A stretch of DNA of 64,000 nt. It comes from Alkalihalophilus marmarensis DSM 21297. GTDB taxonomy: Bacteria > Bacillota > Bacilli > Bacillales > Bacillaceae_D. The stretch lies in assembly GCF_000474275.2 (NCBI RefSeq), contig NZ_ATAE01000031.1, positions 59,408-123,407 on the forward strand, read 5' to 3'. Of this stretch, positions 8,530 through 17,960 are shown in pieces. A program made the position numbers and the translations under genes. Under the pieces are notes generated by a model that saw only the letters and a list, made by a program, of their open reading frames with translations, had not been told where the DNA came from and made no database searches. Every line of letters begins with the position of its first letter. The first letter of the stretch is position 1.

Positions 8530-9316
8530 CGATAAATGAATCCTTTACACGCTTCCAAAATGGGAAGGGTCTAAATCTAGCGAATCTGATCTTCTCTTCT
8601 GCAACCCGGCATTGAATCGACTTCACTCTTTTGTGATCAAGTGTATAGTGATCAATTGTTACTTGAACATCAACATTATTTAATGGCTTTAACAAACAGG
8701 TATGATGCTGCGGCAAGACAAGCGGCGAGCCTACTGTCCGATATACCCTGTTGTTAATCGAAGCCATTTCAGCTATTTGAATCGAAGCAAGAGAAGGGTG
8801 CAAAATAGCACCGCCAAGAGCTTTATTATAAGCTGTACTACCTGATGGTGTTGATATACATAACCCATCACCGCGGAAGACCTCAAATGTATCTCCTTTT
8901 ATTTGTACATTACTTACAAGAGAACCTTCTAAGCTTTTAACCGTACATTCATTTAATGCAAGATGGCGCTCAGACTTCCCTTCGCCCTCATGCCTAATGA
9001 CGACTTCAAGCAGCGGATATTCAACAATTTGATAAGGAGTCTTAGCGATGTGAATCACAAGCTTTTCCACCTCATCTGGCACCCAATCTGCATAAAATCC
9101 TAAATGGCCTGTATGGATTCCTACAAAAGCAGTATCTTCAAGACGTTCACTGTAGTCGTGAAAAGCTTGAAGCAAGGTACCATCTCCGCCCACTGTTACA
9201 ACCATCTCAGGAGTTTCTTCATCATATATTAATCCAAAATCTAACAAATATCGTTTGATTCGCTGCTGTAATGTGTTAGAAAGATCATCACCACGTGAAG
9301 TGACGGTAAATTTCAT
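8522..9316 (-). CDS. nadK: NAD kinase
   Basis: NAD kinase phosphorylates NAD to NADP. The 264-residue protein has the diagnostic [10 protein letters not shown] motif near residue 44, the NE motif (ALNECTVKS), and the glycine-rich segment around STPSGSTAY. It corresponds to B. subtilis NadF/PpnK (YjbN). The start ATG at 9314-9316 follows a GGGATGAGG site. It sits in the yjbM-nadK-yjbO operon, 23 bases after yjbM and overlapping yjbO. Confidence 0.95.
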   Translation of the reverse strand: MKFTVTSRGDDLSNTLQQRIKRYLLDFGLIYDEETPEMVVTVGGDGTLLQAFHDYSERLEDTAFVGIHTGHLGFYADWVPDEVEKLVIHIAKTPYQIVEYPLLEVVIRHEGEGKSERHLALNECTVKSLEGSLVSNVQIKGDTFEVFRGDGLCISTPSGSTAYNKALGGAILHPSLASIQIAEMASINNRVYRTVGSPLVLPQHHTCLLKPLNNVDVQVTIDHYTLDHKRVKSIQCRVAEEKIRFARFRPFPFWKRVKDSFIGE

Positions 9317-9339
9317 ATGGTCCTCATCCCTTCCTGCTC

Positions 9340-9972
9340 CTATAGCTTTCTGCCTTGCTCTTGTTTTTGAATAAATATTTCCTGAGCATCTCTTACCTCA
9401 TCACGTATAATCGACATTTCCTCATCGAGCTTAAAGGCAGCTTCGGCCGCACGCATTAACCTCATTTTTATATCTTCTGGAATTTCTCCGCTGTACTTAT
9501 AATTAAGAGAATGTTCAATCGTTGCCCAAAAGTTCATTGCAAGCGTGCGGACTTGAAGCTCTACTAAAACTTTCTTCTCGCCTTCAATCGTCTGGACAGG
9601 ATAACGGAGCACTAAATGATACGAACGATATCCGCTTGGTTTCTTTTCCACCACATAATCCCGTTCTTCTATGATGTCAAAGTCTGTGCGTGTGCGAATT
9701 AACTTTATAACCGTTTCAATATCTTCTACAAATTGTGTAACAATACGAACTCCCGCAAGATCCTGCATTTTATCCTCGAGTTCATTTAAAGGAATATTTT
9801 TTCGTTTTGCCTTATCTACAATGCTAGAGATAGGCTTGACTCGCCCAGTGACAAATTCAATCGGTGTATGATTAGAAGATCGCTGATATTGTTCGCGCAA
9901 CCCTTTTAATTTCACTTTCAACTCTTCAACCGCTTGCTTATAAGGCATTAAAAAAGTTCCCCAGTCACTCAT
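9340..9972 (-). CDS. yjbM: Small alarmone synthetase (RelP/SasB type, YjbM)
   Basis: This 210-residue protein is a stand-alone (p)ppGpp synthetase without hydrolase or regulatory domains. Visible RelA/SpoT-synthetase hallmarks are TGRVKP in the N-terminal part, DLAGVRI, GYRSYHL (substrate binding) and [20 protein letters not shown]. It is a close match to B. subtilis YjbM, which makes tetrameric SasB. The start ATG at 9970-9972 follows a GGTGATT site. It lies between yjbL and nadK; such synthetases are usually transcriptionally induced by envelope stress, but no operator was recognised here. Confidence 0.94.
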   Translation of the reverse strand: MSDWGTFLMPYKQAVEELKVKLKGLREQYQRSSNHTPIEFVTGRVKPISSIVDKAKRKNIPLNELEDKMQDLAGVRIVTQFVEDIETVIKLIRTRTDFDIIEERDYVVEKKPSGYRSYHLVLRYPVQTIEGEKKVLVELQVRTLAMNFWATIEHSLNYKYSGEIPEDIKMRLMRAAEAAFKLDEEMSIIRDEVRDAQEIFIQKQEQGRKL

Positions 9973-9993
9973 TCAATCACCATCCGTCCATTG

Positions 9994-10380
9994 CTAAACA
10001 GTCTTTTTAAACACTTCACAAACAGCTGTCTCTAACTCTTCACCATAATTGCTGTTCCCTTCAATATTCTCTAAAAGAAAATCTAGTTCAGCATGCAGCT
10101 GCAGTAACTCAAGTGTATGATTAGAATCAAATTCTAAAATAAGCGGAGCCTCTGTCTTATACGCTTCATTGAGCAAAGGCCATGTATTTTGACCAAAAGA
10201 TACATAGTAAAACTGCTCATCGTCTTCTATTATGTATATAAGTGCTAACCCATCAGAATCAACCAGCATTCTCTCTCCGGCTTTGATTCCCTTGATTTCA
10301 TTCTGAGTAAATGTATGCTCACACACTGCAGCATACCCCTCACTATTTTTTGTAATTTCTAATACGTTCAACTTCTTCAT
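9994..10380 (-). CDS. yjbL: YjbL-like protein of unknown function
   Basis: The 128-residue acidic protein has no motif I can name. Its position directly upstream of yjbM is that of yjbL in B. subtilis, which is the main argument for the name. I start it at ATG 10378-10380, which follows TTGGAGGGTACT; the ATG at 10393-10395 lies upstream of that site and is unlikely. Probably the first gene of the yjbL-yjbM-nadK-yjbO operon, which is divergent from yjbK. Confidence 0.7.
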   Translation of the reverse strand: MKKLNVLEITKNSEGYAAVCEHTFTQNEIKGIKAGERMLVDSDGLALIYIIEDDEQFYYVSFGQNTWPLLNEAYKTEAPLILEFDSNHTLELLQLHAELDFLLENIEGNSNYGEELETAVCEVFKKTV

Positions 10381-10557
10381 AGTACCCTCCAACATTCACA
10401 TTCATAGAGTATTTATCTTCAATAGTTTACCACACAAGTTTACCACACACTTATGTTCATTCCTATTAGCAGCACAAGGTAATTAAGATCTGTATTGAGT
10501 AGACATTGGAGCTATGAGATAATGAGGAAATCTCAAAATATAAGGACGTGAGCCGAT

Positions 10558-11154
10558 ATGTCGCAAGAAATTGAAATTGAAGTAAAATCATTAGTTACAG
10601 AACAGGCTTTTCACCATTTAATCCAAAAAGTAAACTACTCTGTTGAACATGCTGTTACTCAAAAAAATCATTACTTTGAAACAGCTGATTTTATCCTTAA
10701 GAACAAAAAATCTGCTCTTCGCATTCGAGAGAAAGAAGGGACCTATACATTAACCTTAAAAGAACCGAACAAGAAACCCGAACAAGAAGGCTTACTTGAA
10801 ACCCACCAGATGCTCTCTTTAAATGAAGCAGAGCATGCTATTAATACAGGAGAACTTCCTTCAGGTGAGGTGTGCGAGCAACTCATGCAGCTGGGTGTTA
10901 ACGTAGATTCATTAACCTACTTAGGTACATTGACAACAAGCCGGATCGAAGGGGAATATGAGAACGGCATTTTGTGCTTTGATAAAAGTACCTACTTAGG
11001 TCAAGTAGACTATGAAGTTGAATTTGAAGGCAGTACTTTATCGCATGCACATAGCGTAATAGAAAACCTATTATCGAGCGCCAACCTCTCCCAAGCCCTT
11101 ACACCGAATAAAGTTGAGCGTTTCTTTGATAGAAAACAACAATTATCATCATAA
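10558..11154 (+). CDS. yjbK: CYTH-domain protein YjbK
   Basis: The 198-residue product opens with the CYTH signature E-I-E-I-E-V-K and keeps the alternating charged residues of the triphosphate tunnel (LRIREKEG, LTLKEP, CFDKSTY). CYTH proteins act on triphosphates or nucleotides; the B. subtilis YjbK product is not well defined. The ATG at 10558 follows AAGGACGTGAG. It is divergent from yjbL and followed by a transglycosylase gene 63 bases downstream, as in B. subtilis. Confidence 0.88.
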   Translation: MSQEIEIEVKSLVTEQAFHHLIQKVNYSVEHAVTQKNHYFETADFILKNKKSALRIREKEGTYTLTLKEPNKKPEQEGLLETHQMLSLNEAEHAINTGELPSGEVCEQLMQLGVNVDSLTYLGTLTTSRIEGEYENGILCFDKSTYLGQVDYEVEFEGSTLSHAHSVIENLLSSANLSQALTPNKVERFFDRKQQLSS

Positions 11155-11217
11155 ACTAATTGTTGCCTAGTGAAATATTTGGTAAAGTTAGGTTAAATCT
11201 GTTACGGAGGTAACCTT

Positions 11218-11928
11218 ATGGATTTATCATTTTTAAACTCTGTCAACACACAACCTTTTATAAGAAATGTGACTCAGGACACGACGACTCAAGCCGCTTC
11301 TTTACGCCCTCTCTTTGCTGCCTTCTTACAGCAAGAGAATACAAATGAAATAAGCAATTCGTTGATGGGTACTTCGATAGGTAGAAACCAAGACTTATTT
11401 ATGAACCCCTCATTAAGAGACCGTTATTTATTTTTGCAGATGCAACAATCAAGTGTATCTGATCAAGCTAGTCAGGTTCAAAGCCGAACGAGCAAAGGGG
11501 ATAAGGTTCATTCACAAGAGCATCAATATTCAAAGCCATTAAACAACAGCGCCCCATTTGCCTCCTTTATTGAAGCTGCAGCAAAAAAATACAATGTAGA
11601 CTCAAAGTTAATTTATGCTGTGATTAAACACGAGTCTAACTTTAACCCATCTGCTAGAAGTCATGTAGGAGCGACTGGTTTAATGCAGCTGATGCCAGCT
11701 ACTGCCCGTATGCTTAAGGTAGATAATATGTTAGATCCTAAACAAAATATTGAGGGCGGAACTAAATACTTACGTCAAATGCTTGATAAATATAAAGGAG
11801 ACGTGAAACTTGCTCTTGCGGCATACAACGCAGGACCAGGAAATGTTGACCGTTATAATGGCATCCCGCCATTCAAAGAAACCCAAAATTACGTCCCAAA
11901 AGTGTATAATACGTATCTAAATGCATGA
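11218..11928 (+). CDS. yjbJ: Lytic transglycosylase, SLT domain (YjbJ)
   Basis: The C-terminal 125 residues are a goose-lysozyme-like SLT domain: the catalytic Glu in [11 protein letters not shown], then [12 protein letters not shown] and [15 protein letters not shown]. The enzyme cleaves the MurNAc-GlcNAc bond of peptidoglycan. The first 110 residues are polar and poorly conserved. No clear signal peptide is visible, as in B. subtilis YjbJ. The start is ATG at 11218 after ACGGAGGTAACC. Confidence 0.9.
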   Translation: MDLSFLNSVNTQPFIRNVTQDTTTQAASLRPLFAAFLQQENTNEISNSLMGTSIGRNQDLFMNPSLRDRYLFLQMQQSSVSDQASQVQSRTSKGDKVHSQEHQYSKPLNNSAPFASFIEAAAKKYNVDSKLIYAVIKHESNFNPSARSHVGATGLMQLMPATARMLKVDNMLDPKQNIEGGTKYLRQMLDKYKGDVKLALAAYNAGPGNVDRYNGIPPFKETQNYVPKVYNTYLNA

Positions 11929-11930
11929 GC

Positions 11931-11963
11931 CCCCCTTTCATCCTTATAAGGGGGTGTTTTTTT
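11931..11963 (+). terminator. Terminator after yjbJ
   Basis: A 7-bp GC-rich stem (11931-11937 with 11948-11954) is followed by a T7 tract that reaches the stop of the convergent oxidoreductase gene. Confidence 0.8.
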
Positions 11964-14001
11964 ACTGTTTCTTCTTTATTTTTACCAATGTAGTGAAATA
12001 GGTCGCTCCGCCGCCAAAATCGGAAAGTTTATTCGTAGTTAAAGCATTTGTATTCTTCCCGCCAAATGCTTTATGCGGCCAGACCCCTCTAATCATGATC
12101 ACCGATTCAGCTACACGATCGTCAACTTTCACCTTCACCTCAATGGACCCGTTTCGATTAAACAGCGAAACCGTGTCGTGCTCAACAACTTTACATTTCC
12201 CTGCTGTTTTCGGGTGAATAACGGCAAGAGGCTCTTCTTCCCCCTCGTCATAAAAACTAGTTAGAAATTGACTATTTAAACCCCTTCGATGCGGTGAGGA
12301 TAAAAGCCACCATTCATCCTCCCCCTTTTTCATCAATTTATTGATGGAAGGGACAGGTGATAAGCCGTGTTGTTTCATTTGTTCGGAATAAAATTCAATT
12401 TTACCAGATGGAGTAAGGTAATCTCCCGCCGTCCAAGGTTCCACATCATCTACATCTTCTAATGGCCATTTCACAGCCTTCCCTGCTAACAGATCTTCTT
12501 GCCAGTGGTTGGGCTTGTCTATTATGGCCTGTCGGATAAGGGTTTCATCGTCCTCTAAAAAGCATTCTTCTTTAAAACCACATGCATCCGCCAGTTTTCT
12601 AAATAATTCTGTATTACAAACCGCTTCACCTAGAGGCTTAATGACCGGTTTCCCTATTTGCCAGTAGCGATGCCAATATGATTTATATAAGTCTAGATGC
12701 TCCATCGCTGTCGTTGCAGGTAGTACATAATCTGCATACATGGCTGTCTCAGTCATCGTTTGCTCATGCACAACTGTAAATAAATCCTCTCTTTTTAACC
12801 CTTTTAGAACAGTCAACTGATCTTGATTCACTGAAGCAGGATTACTGTTATAGACAAATAACGCTTTAACAGGGTCCTTTCGTGCCACCAATGCCTCACC
12901 AAGACTATTCATATTAATAAGCTTTGCTTTTTCTGTCCGAAGATCGGGCCGCTCAAGTGCTTTTGAATTCACCCTGCCTTGACTTAAATTAAAAAAGATC
13001 GCTCCCCCGCCCCGATGCTGCCATGCACCGGTCAACGCTGGCAAACATAAAATCGCCCGTGTATTCATTCCTCCGTTTGTATGGTGCTGCTGCCCATTCC
13101 CAATACGGATGAAGGAAGCTTTATGTGCAGCATACTTAATAGCTAATTGCTTAAGCACTTCTGCTTTAACACCAGTCATTTCTTCTACATATTCAGGGGT
13201 GTATGCCAATGCTTCTTCTTTCAAATGATCTACACCTATTGTATGACGGCGGATAAATGTCTGATTAACCAGCTCCTGTTCAAATAAAACATGAATCAAA
13301 CCTAAAGCAAGCACACCGTCAGTTCCAGGAGACACTTGAATATATTGATCTGCTTTTTTAGCAGTTTCTGTCCGCTCTACATCAATTACAATAACTTTCG
13401 CTCCCTTTTTTCTCGCTTCTTCTATTAGCAGCCATTGATGGATATTTGTTAACAGTGTATTCGCTCCCCAAATAATGATGAGAGATGAATGGACAGTATC
13501 TTCAGGATCTATACCGACTTGTGCACCCATCGTATACAAAAAAGCAGCATTACCTGCAGCTGAACATATCGTACGCTCAATCATTGCCGAATTAAGACGA
13601 TTAAAGAAACGCCGGTCCATGCTGGCATTTTGAATGACTCCAATTGTACCGCTGTAACTATACGGCAGTATGCTCCTCCCTCCGTATCGCTTTTTCACGT
13701 TTAAAAGCTCTGCTGAGATCTCTGCCATTGCTTGACTCCAACTTATCTCCGCAAACTTTCCTTCCCCTTTTCCCCCTATTCTTTTGAGAGGTTTTTTCAG
13801 CCTTTTTTCTGAATAGATCTTTTTAGGATAATGTCTTACCTTTTCACAAATGACTCCTTTTGTAACAGGGTGGCTCGCTTGTCCGGTGACATGCTGCACA
13901 ACACCTTGCCTCACACCTACGGTCAGACCGCAAGTATCAGGACAATTATGAGGACATACTGTATGTAACTTGGTCATGTTCATATCTTTTGGATGATTCA
14001 A
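11962..14001 (-). CDS. Molybdopterin oxidoreductase (YyaE-like)
   Basis: The 679-residue protein belongs to the DMSO-reductase/formate dehydrogenase superfamily. At the N-terminus CPHNCPDTC plus a Cys about 28 residues later (GVICEKV) form the [4Fe-4S] site; a bis-MGD cofactor binding fold follows, with the C-terminal molydopterin-dinucleotide domain from about residue 555. It resembles B. subtilis YyaE, of unknown substrate. The start is TTG at 13999-14001 after GGGGAGCGG; ATG seven codons later is possible. No partner subunit, chaperone or cofactor gene is nearby. B. subtilis has no such gene between yjbJ and yjbI, so this is an insertion into the conserved order. Confidence 0.85.
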   Translation of the reverse strand: MNHPKDMNMTKLHTVCPHNCPDTCGLTVGVRQGVVQHVTGQASHPVTKGVICEKVRHYPKKIYSEKRLKKPLKRIGGKGEGKFAEISWSQAMAEISAELLNVKKRYGGRSILPYSYSGTIGVIQNASMDRRFFNRLNSAMIERTICSAAGNAAFLYTMGAQVGIDPEDTVHSSLIIIWGANTLLTNIHQWLLIEEARKKGAKVIVIDVERTETAKKADQYIQVSPGTDGVLALGLIHVLFEQELVNQTFIRRHTIGVDHLKEEALAYTPEYVEEMTGVKAEVLKQLAIKYAAHKASFIRIGNGQQHHTNGGMNTRAILCLPALTGAWQHRGGGAIFFNLSQGRVNSKALERPDLRTEKAKLINMNSLGEALVARKDPVKALFVYNSNPASVNQDQLTVLKGLKREDLFTVVHEQTMTETAMYADYVLPATTAMEHLDLYKSYWHRYWQIGKPVIKPLGEAVCNTELFRKLADACGFKEECFLEDDETLIRQAIIDKPNHWQEDLLAGKAVKWPLEDVDDVEPWTAGDYLTPSGKIEFYSEQMKQHGLSPVPSINKLMKKGEDEWWLLSSPHRRGLNSQFLTSFYDEGEEEPLAVIHPKTAGKCKVVEHDTVSLFNRNGSIEVKVKVDDRVAESVIMIRGVWPHKAFGGKNTNALTTNKLSDFGGGATYFTTLVKIKKKQ

Positions 14002-14232
14002 AAGGACCGCTCCCCTCTTTTTAAGACGCTAAAGGCTGTTCTATGCTGTTATTAGCAAACAGATTATTTGCCGAAGTTGTTTGAGGTTGCTACAATATGA
14101 AACAGTAATGATTAGCAATTATAATCACAAACAGTAAGGTACAGATAGGTCAAATTATGCAGCTGCTCTTTTATATTAATTATACTAGCTCTCACCCTAA
14201 GAGTGTACTGGCTGTGTTAAGGAGCGAGATAC

Positions 14233-14607
14233 ATGTCAAACCAAATGACACCCTATGAAGCCCTCGGCGGAGAAGCCGTTCTTTCTGAGTTGGTCGATAC
14301 GTTTTATTCATACGTAGCTAATCATCCAGACCTAGCCCCCTTATTTCCAGAGGATTTAACGGAAACGGCGCGTAAACAAAAACAATTTTTGACTCAATTT
14401 TTAGGTGGTCCTTCCCTTTATACAGAAGAGCATGGCCATCCTATGTTACGAGCAAGACATATGCCATTTCCGATTTCTAAAAAAGAAGCAGAAGCATGGC
14501 TGTCTTGTATGAATAAAGCAATGGATACCGTGAAGGTAGAAGGTCTTATACGTGAATACATGATGGAAAGACTAACGATGACTGCTCATCATATGGTTAA
14601 TAAATAG
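14233..14607 (+). CDS. yjbI: Truncated haemoglobin YjbI
   Basis: The 124-residue protein is a group II (O) truncated globin: the typical YEALGGE start, the Phe-Tyr pair of helix B (DTFYSYV), the KQFLTQFLGGPSLYTE segment and the proximal region GHPMLRARHMPF. It binds O2 and other haem ligands. Together with spxH it forms the yjbI-yjbH unit known from B. subtilis. Start ATG at 14233 after AAGGAGCGAG. Confidence 0.95.
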   Translation: MSNQMTPYEALGGEAVLSELVDTFYSYVANHPDLAPLFPEDLTETARKQKQFLTQFLGGPSLYTEEHGHPMLRARHMPFPISKKEAEAWLSCMNKAMDTVKVEGLIREYMMERLTMTAHHMVNK

Positions 14608-14652
14608 AGACTGCCTACAATGAAAAAAGCTTTTAAGAAAGGAGAATGACCA

Positions 14653-15570
14653 TTGAAACCAAAAGAGCTCCATTCATCTTGTGATAACGAACACGGCATA
14701 TGTGGTCTGGATCCTGAACACCCCCTGCAAACAAAACGTAAGCCGCTGGAAATATATACTTTTATTGATCCGCTATGCGCAGAATGCTGGGCGTTTGAAC
14801 CGATATTAAAAAAGCTCCAAGTAGAGTACGGGGCTTATTTCAAAATTCGATTTCTAGTCGCTGGCCGATTACAAGCATGGAATTTCTGCCAAGAAACAAA
14901 AAAAGGCTTAGCCAAAAAGAGTGAAATAGCTAAGGTTTGGGAAAAGATTGCTCATGAAACCGGGATGTCATGTGATGGGGATGTATGGTTAGAACATGAA
15001 TGGTCTTCTCCATATAAAGCATCTATTGCCATTAAAGCTGCGGAACTACAAGGACCACACGCAGGTGCACGCTTTTTGCGTAAATTAAGAGAGTATTTGT
15101 TTTTGGAGAAAAAAAACATTACCGAAGATGAGATCATTATGAATTGTGCCGAATCTGCTTATTTAGATTTAGAAGAATTTAAGAAAGACCTTGAATCACC
15201 ACTTGCAGAGAAGGCTCTTCAATGTGATATAAAAACAACAAATGAGATGGGCGTTGAAGTGGTTCCGACCTTTGTTTTCTTCAATAATAATGCAGATGAG
15301 GAAGGTTTAAGTATTACAGGCTTATATCCTTATCACATCTACGTTCAAATGATTGAAGAACTCCTAGGCTATACGCCGGAAAAAGCCGAGCCTATTTCTA
15401 TTGAAGAATTCCTTAAGAGATATAAATTCGTGGCGACAATTGAAGCAGCGGTTGTGTTTGATTTGTCTCCTGAGGAAGCTGAGAAACAATTAAAATTGTT
15501 AAAACTTCAGCAAAAAGTAGAAGCCGTCCCGGTAAAATACGGAACCTTTTGGAGGTATATCGGCAGCTAA
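14653..15570 (+). CDS. spxH: ClpXP adaptor SpxH (YjbH), thioredoxin-like DsbA family
   Basis: SpxH delivers Spx to ClpXP for degradation. The 305-residue protein has a DsbA-type fold with a CxxC (DPLCAECW, about residues 40-45) and an N-terminal stretch with Cys/His residues that in B. subtilis binds zinc and oxidises under stress. The start is TTG at 14653 after AAAGGAG. Its target, Spx, is encoded 8 kb to the right at 22774-23169, and MecA, another Clp adaptor, lies in between. Confidence 0.93.
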   Translation: MKPKELHSSCDNEHGICGLDPEHPLQTKRKPLEIYTFIDPLCAECWAFEPILKKLQVEYGAYFKIRFLVAGRLQAWNFCQETKKGLAKKSEIAKVWEKIAHETGMSCDGDVWLEHEWSSPYKASIAIKAAELQGPHAGARFLRKLREYLFLEKKNITEDEIIMNCAESAYLDLEEFKKDLESPLAEKALQCDIKTTNEMGVEVVPTFVFFNNNADEEGLSITGLYPYHIYVQMIEELLGYTPEKAEPISIEEFLKRYKFVATIEAAVVFDLSPEEAEKQLKLLKLQQKVEAVPVKYGTFWRYIGS

Positions 15571-15580
15571 AAGAGTTGAT

Positions 15581-15611
15581 AAAAGAGCGTCTCAATATGA
15601 GGCGCTCTTTT
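15581..15611 (+). terminator. Terminator after spxH
   Basis: A 13-bp stem (15581-15593 with 15599-15611, one G-T pair) directly followed by a T-containing tract. Confidence 0.85.
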
Positions 15612-15814
15612 CATCCTCTATGGGGGAGAGAATGTGATGTGTTTCACATGTATAGAATATCAAATGAATCAAGGTAAGACAATATTGATTCTGCATCGTT
15701 CATCAGATCGTCATATGTGTAAAAACTTGTCTTAAACAGACCTCACCCTCATATACATATGTTACATACCTATTCACTTAATATGACTATTTCCTAATGA
15801 AAGGAAGATTGACA

Positions 15815-15991
15815 TTGACTAAGGCAAAGCGCTTTATCGGGATCATTTTAATCATCATTGCCTTCTATTTTTACATCTTATCCCTAATGAGTATGTTCCC
15901 GCTGTTTGTTGCAGCTCCACTATTGTTCCTTTCTATTCTATTTACCATTAGTCCTCCATTGAAACAAAATCGATTTAAGGGGTACAGATAG
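15815..15991 (+). CDS. Small two-segment membrane protein
   Basis: The 58-residue product has a short basic n-region (TKAKRF) and two hydrophobic helices separated by a short turn, ending in a basic tail. I start it at TTG 15815, seven bases after AAAGGAAG; the ATG at 15797 lies in front of that site. It is a single-gene unit closed by a terminator. No family is recognised. Confidence 0.65.
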   Translation: MTKAKRFIGIILIIIAFYFYILSLMSMFPLFVAAPLLFLSILFTISPPLKQNRFKGYR

Positions 15992-16003
15992 CTTATATCA
16001 AAA

Positions 16004-16036
16004 AGGCCTCGCGTTCATATAGTAAACGCGGGGCCT
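16004..16036. terminator. Bidirectional terminator
   Basis: A 12-bp GC-rich stem (16004-16015 with 16025-16036) between the small membrane-protein gene and pepF, which converge. Confidence 0.85.
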
Positions 16037-16057
16037 CCTTACAATGTATACATTTAC

Positions 16058-17860
16058 CTATGCTTCTAATAAACGTTCCATTTCATCAAGTGTTTCTTCA
16101 AATAAGCGCAGCGCTTCTTCAATTGGCTCTTTAGACGTCATGTCTACACCAGCTTCCTTCAGCACCTCGATTGGGAAATTAGAGCTTCCTGCTTTTAAGA
16201 AGGATAAGTAACGATCAACCGCAGGCTCCCCTTCTTCTAAGATCTGCTTTGAAAGAGCTGCTGCTGCACTGTAGCCCGTTGCATACTGATAAACATAGAA
16301 ATTATAATAGAAATGAGGGATACGTGCCCACTCTAAACCAATCTCTTCATCTACAACCATTTCTTCACCGAAATATTTCTTGTTTAATTCATAATAGGTT
16401 GTAGTTAACAATTCAGGGGTCAAAGCCTCCCCCTCAGCAGACAGTTCATGAATTTTCTGTTCAAACTCAGCAAACATTGTCTGCCTGAAAACTGTCCCTC
16501 TAAATCCTTCTAGAAAATGATTTAACAGGTACAGCTTTTGTTGTTTATCTGTTGTCGTTTTAACTAAGTAATCATTTAATAATGATTCATTTAGAGTCGA
16601 AGCAACTTCAGCGACAAAAATAGTGTAATCCCCATAGACATAAGGCTGATGCTTACGAGTATAGTAGCTGTGCATACTATGGCCAAATTCATGAGCTAAT
16701 GTAAATAGGTTATCGATGTTATCCTGCCAGTTCATTAGAATGTAGGGCATCGTTCCGTATGCACCTGAAGAATAGGCTCCGCTGCGCTTACCAACCGTTT
16801 CTTCTACGTCGACCCAGCGTTTAGTAAAACCTTCTTTTAAGACGTTCACGTATTCTTCTCCAAGCGGCTCGACCCCTTGGATTACAAGTTCTTTAGCCTC
16901 TTCATAAGAAACTTTGACCTTGCTGCCTTCTACTAACGGTGTATACAAGTCATACATATGCAGCTCTTCAACGCCTAGTACTTTTTTGCGCAGCTTCACA
17001 TATCGATGCAGCAAGTGAATATTTTTATTAATCGTTTCTACTAACTGATCATACACCACCTCTGGGATATGATTTTGACTTAATGCTGCCTCCCTAGCCG
17101 AGCGGTACTTCCGTACATTTGCAAAGAATAAATCCTTTTTCACTTGGCCGCTTAATGTTTGAGCAAAGGTATTTTTAAACTGCCCATATGTATTATAAAC
17201 AGCTTTAAAAGCATTTTCTCTCACATTACGGTCTTTTGACTCAAGTAAAGATATAAATCTGCCATGAGTAATCTCTACGTCTTCACCATCTTCATCCTTT
17301 ATTGTCGGAAATGTTAAGTCTGCATTGTTTAACATACCAAACGTCTGCCCAGGACTTTGAAGCGCTTCACTCGCTTGAGCTAAGATTGCCTCTTCTGCTT
17401 CAGATAACACATGCGGCTTTTCTTTGTACAATTCTTCCAACATATGCTCATATCTGATTAATCCCTCGTGTTCATCCAAAAATTGCTTAATTACTTTCTC
17501 ATCAAGCTCTAGCAGTTCAGGAGTTAAATATGCTACAGATTGTGCAACTTGTGCACTTAGACTCATTGCTCTGTCATGCAGCCCTTGATAGAGTGAATTT
17601 GTTGTATCTTCATCATTACGCATATGAGCATACGTATATAGTCTGTTTAAGCGCTCGCTGATCTCATCTTGCTTTTGAAGTGCTTCGTATAGACTCTCAG
17701 CTGATTCTCCTAGTCTCCCTTTATATGCGGTCATTTGCGGGTAAAGAGATTTTACAGCAGAAAACTCTTCTTCCCACTCTTTATCTGTCGCAAAAATAGC
17801 TTCTAGGTCCCATTTTGAAGCTTCAGGTACCTCAGTTCTTTTTAAACGTTGTTTAGCCAA
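16058..17860 (-). CDS. pepF: Oligoendopeptidase F
   Basis: This M3-family zinc metallopeptidase cleaves short peptides in the cytoplasm. The 600-residue protein has the HEFGHSMHS zinc motif (two His ligands and the catalytic Glu) about two-thirds along, with a downstream Glu ligand helix (FVAEVASTLNE). I start it at TTG 17858-17860, seven bases after a GGAGGG site, because family members begin close to the RTEVPEASKWDLE segment; the frame extends 20 codons further upstream without a ribosome site. It follows coiA on the same strand, as in B. subtilis. Confidence 0.94.
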   Translation of the reverse strand: MAKQRLKRTEVPEASKWDLEAIFATDKEWEEEFSAVKSLYPQMTAYKGRLGESAESLYEALQKQDEISERLNRLYTYAHMRNDEDTTNSLYQGLHDRAMSLSAQVAQSVAYLTPELLELDEKVIKQFLDEHEGLIRYEHMLEELYKEKPHVLSEAEEAILAQASEALQSPGQTFGMLNNADLTFPTIKDEDGEDVEITHGRFISLLESKDRNVRENAFKAVYNTYGQFKNTFAQTLSGQVKKDLFFANVRKYRSAREAALSQNHIPEVVYDQLVETINKNIHLLHRYVKLRKKVLGVEELHMYDLYTPLVEGSKVKVSYEEAKELVIQGVEPLGEEYVNVLKEGFTKRWVDVEETVGKRSGAYSSGAYGTMPYILMNWQDNIDNLFTLAHEFGHSMHSYYTRKHQPYVYGDYTIFVAEVASTLNESLLNDYLVKTTTDKQQKLYLLNHFLEGFRGTVFRQTMFAEFEQKIHELSAEGEALTPELLTTTYYELNKKYFGEEMVVDEEIGLEWARIPHFYYNFYVYQYATGYSAAAALSKQILEEGEPAVDRYLSFLKAGSSNFPIEVLKEAGVDMTSKEPIEEALRLFEETLDEMERLLEA

Positions 17861-17960
17861 GATTAATCCCTCCAAATATGATCGCTCAAAAAGAGAAGGT
17901 GTGAAATCATTCCTTCCCAACTTATATTATTCGTCATAAAGGAGGTTTTTCCTTTCTTTA

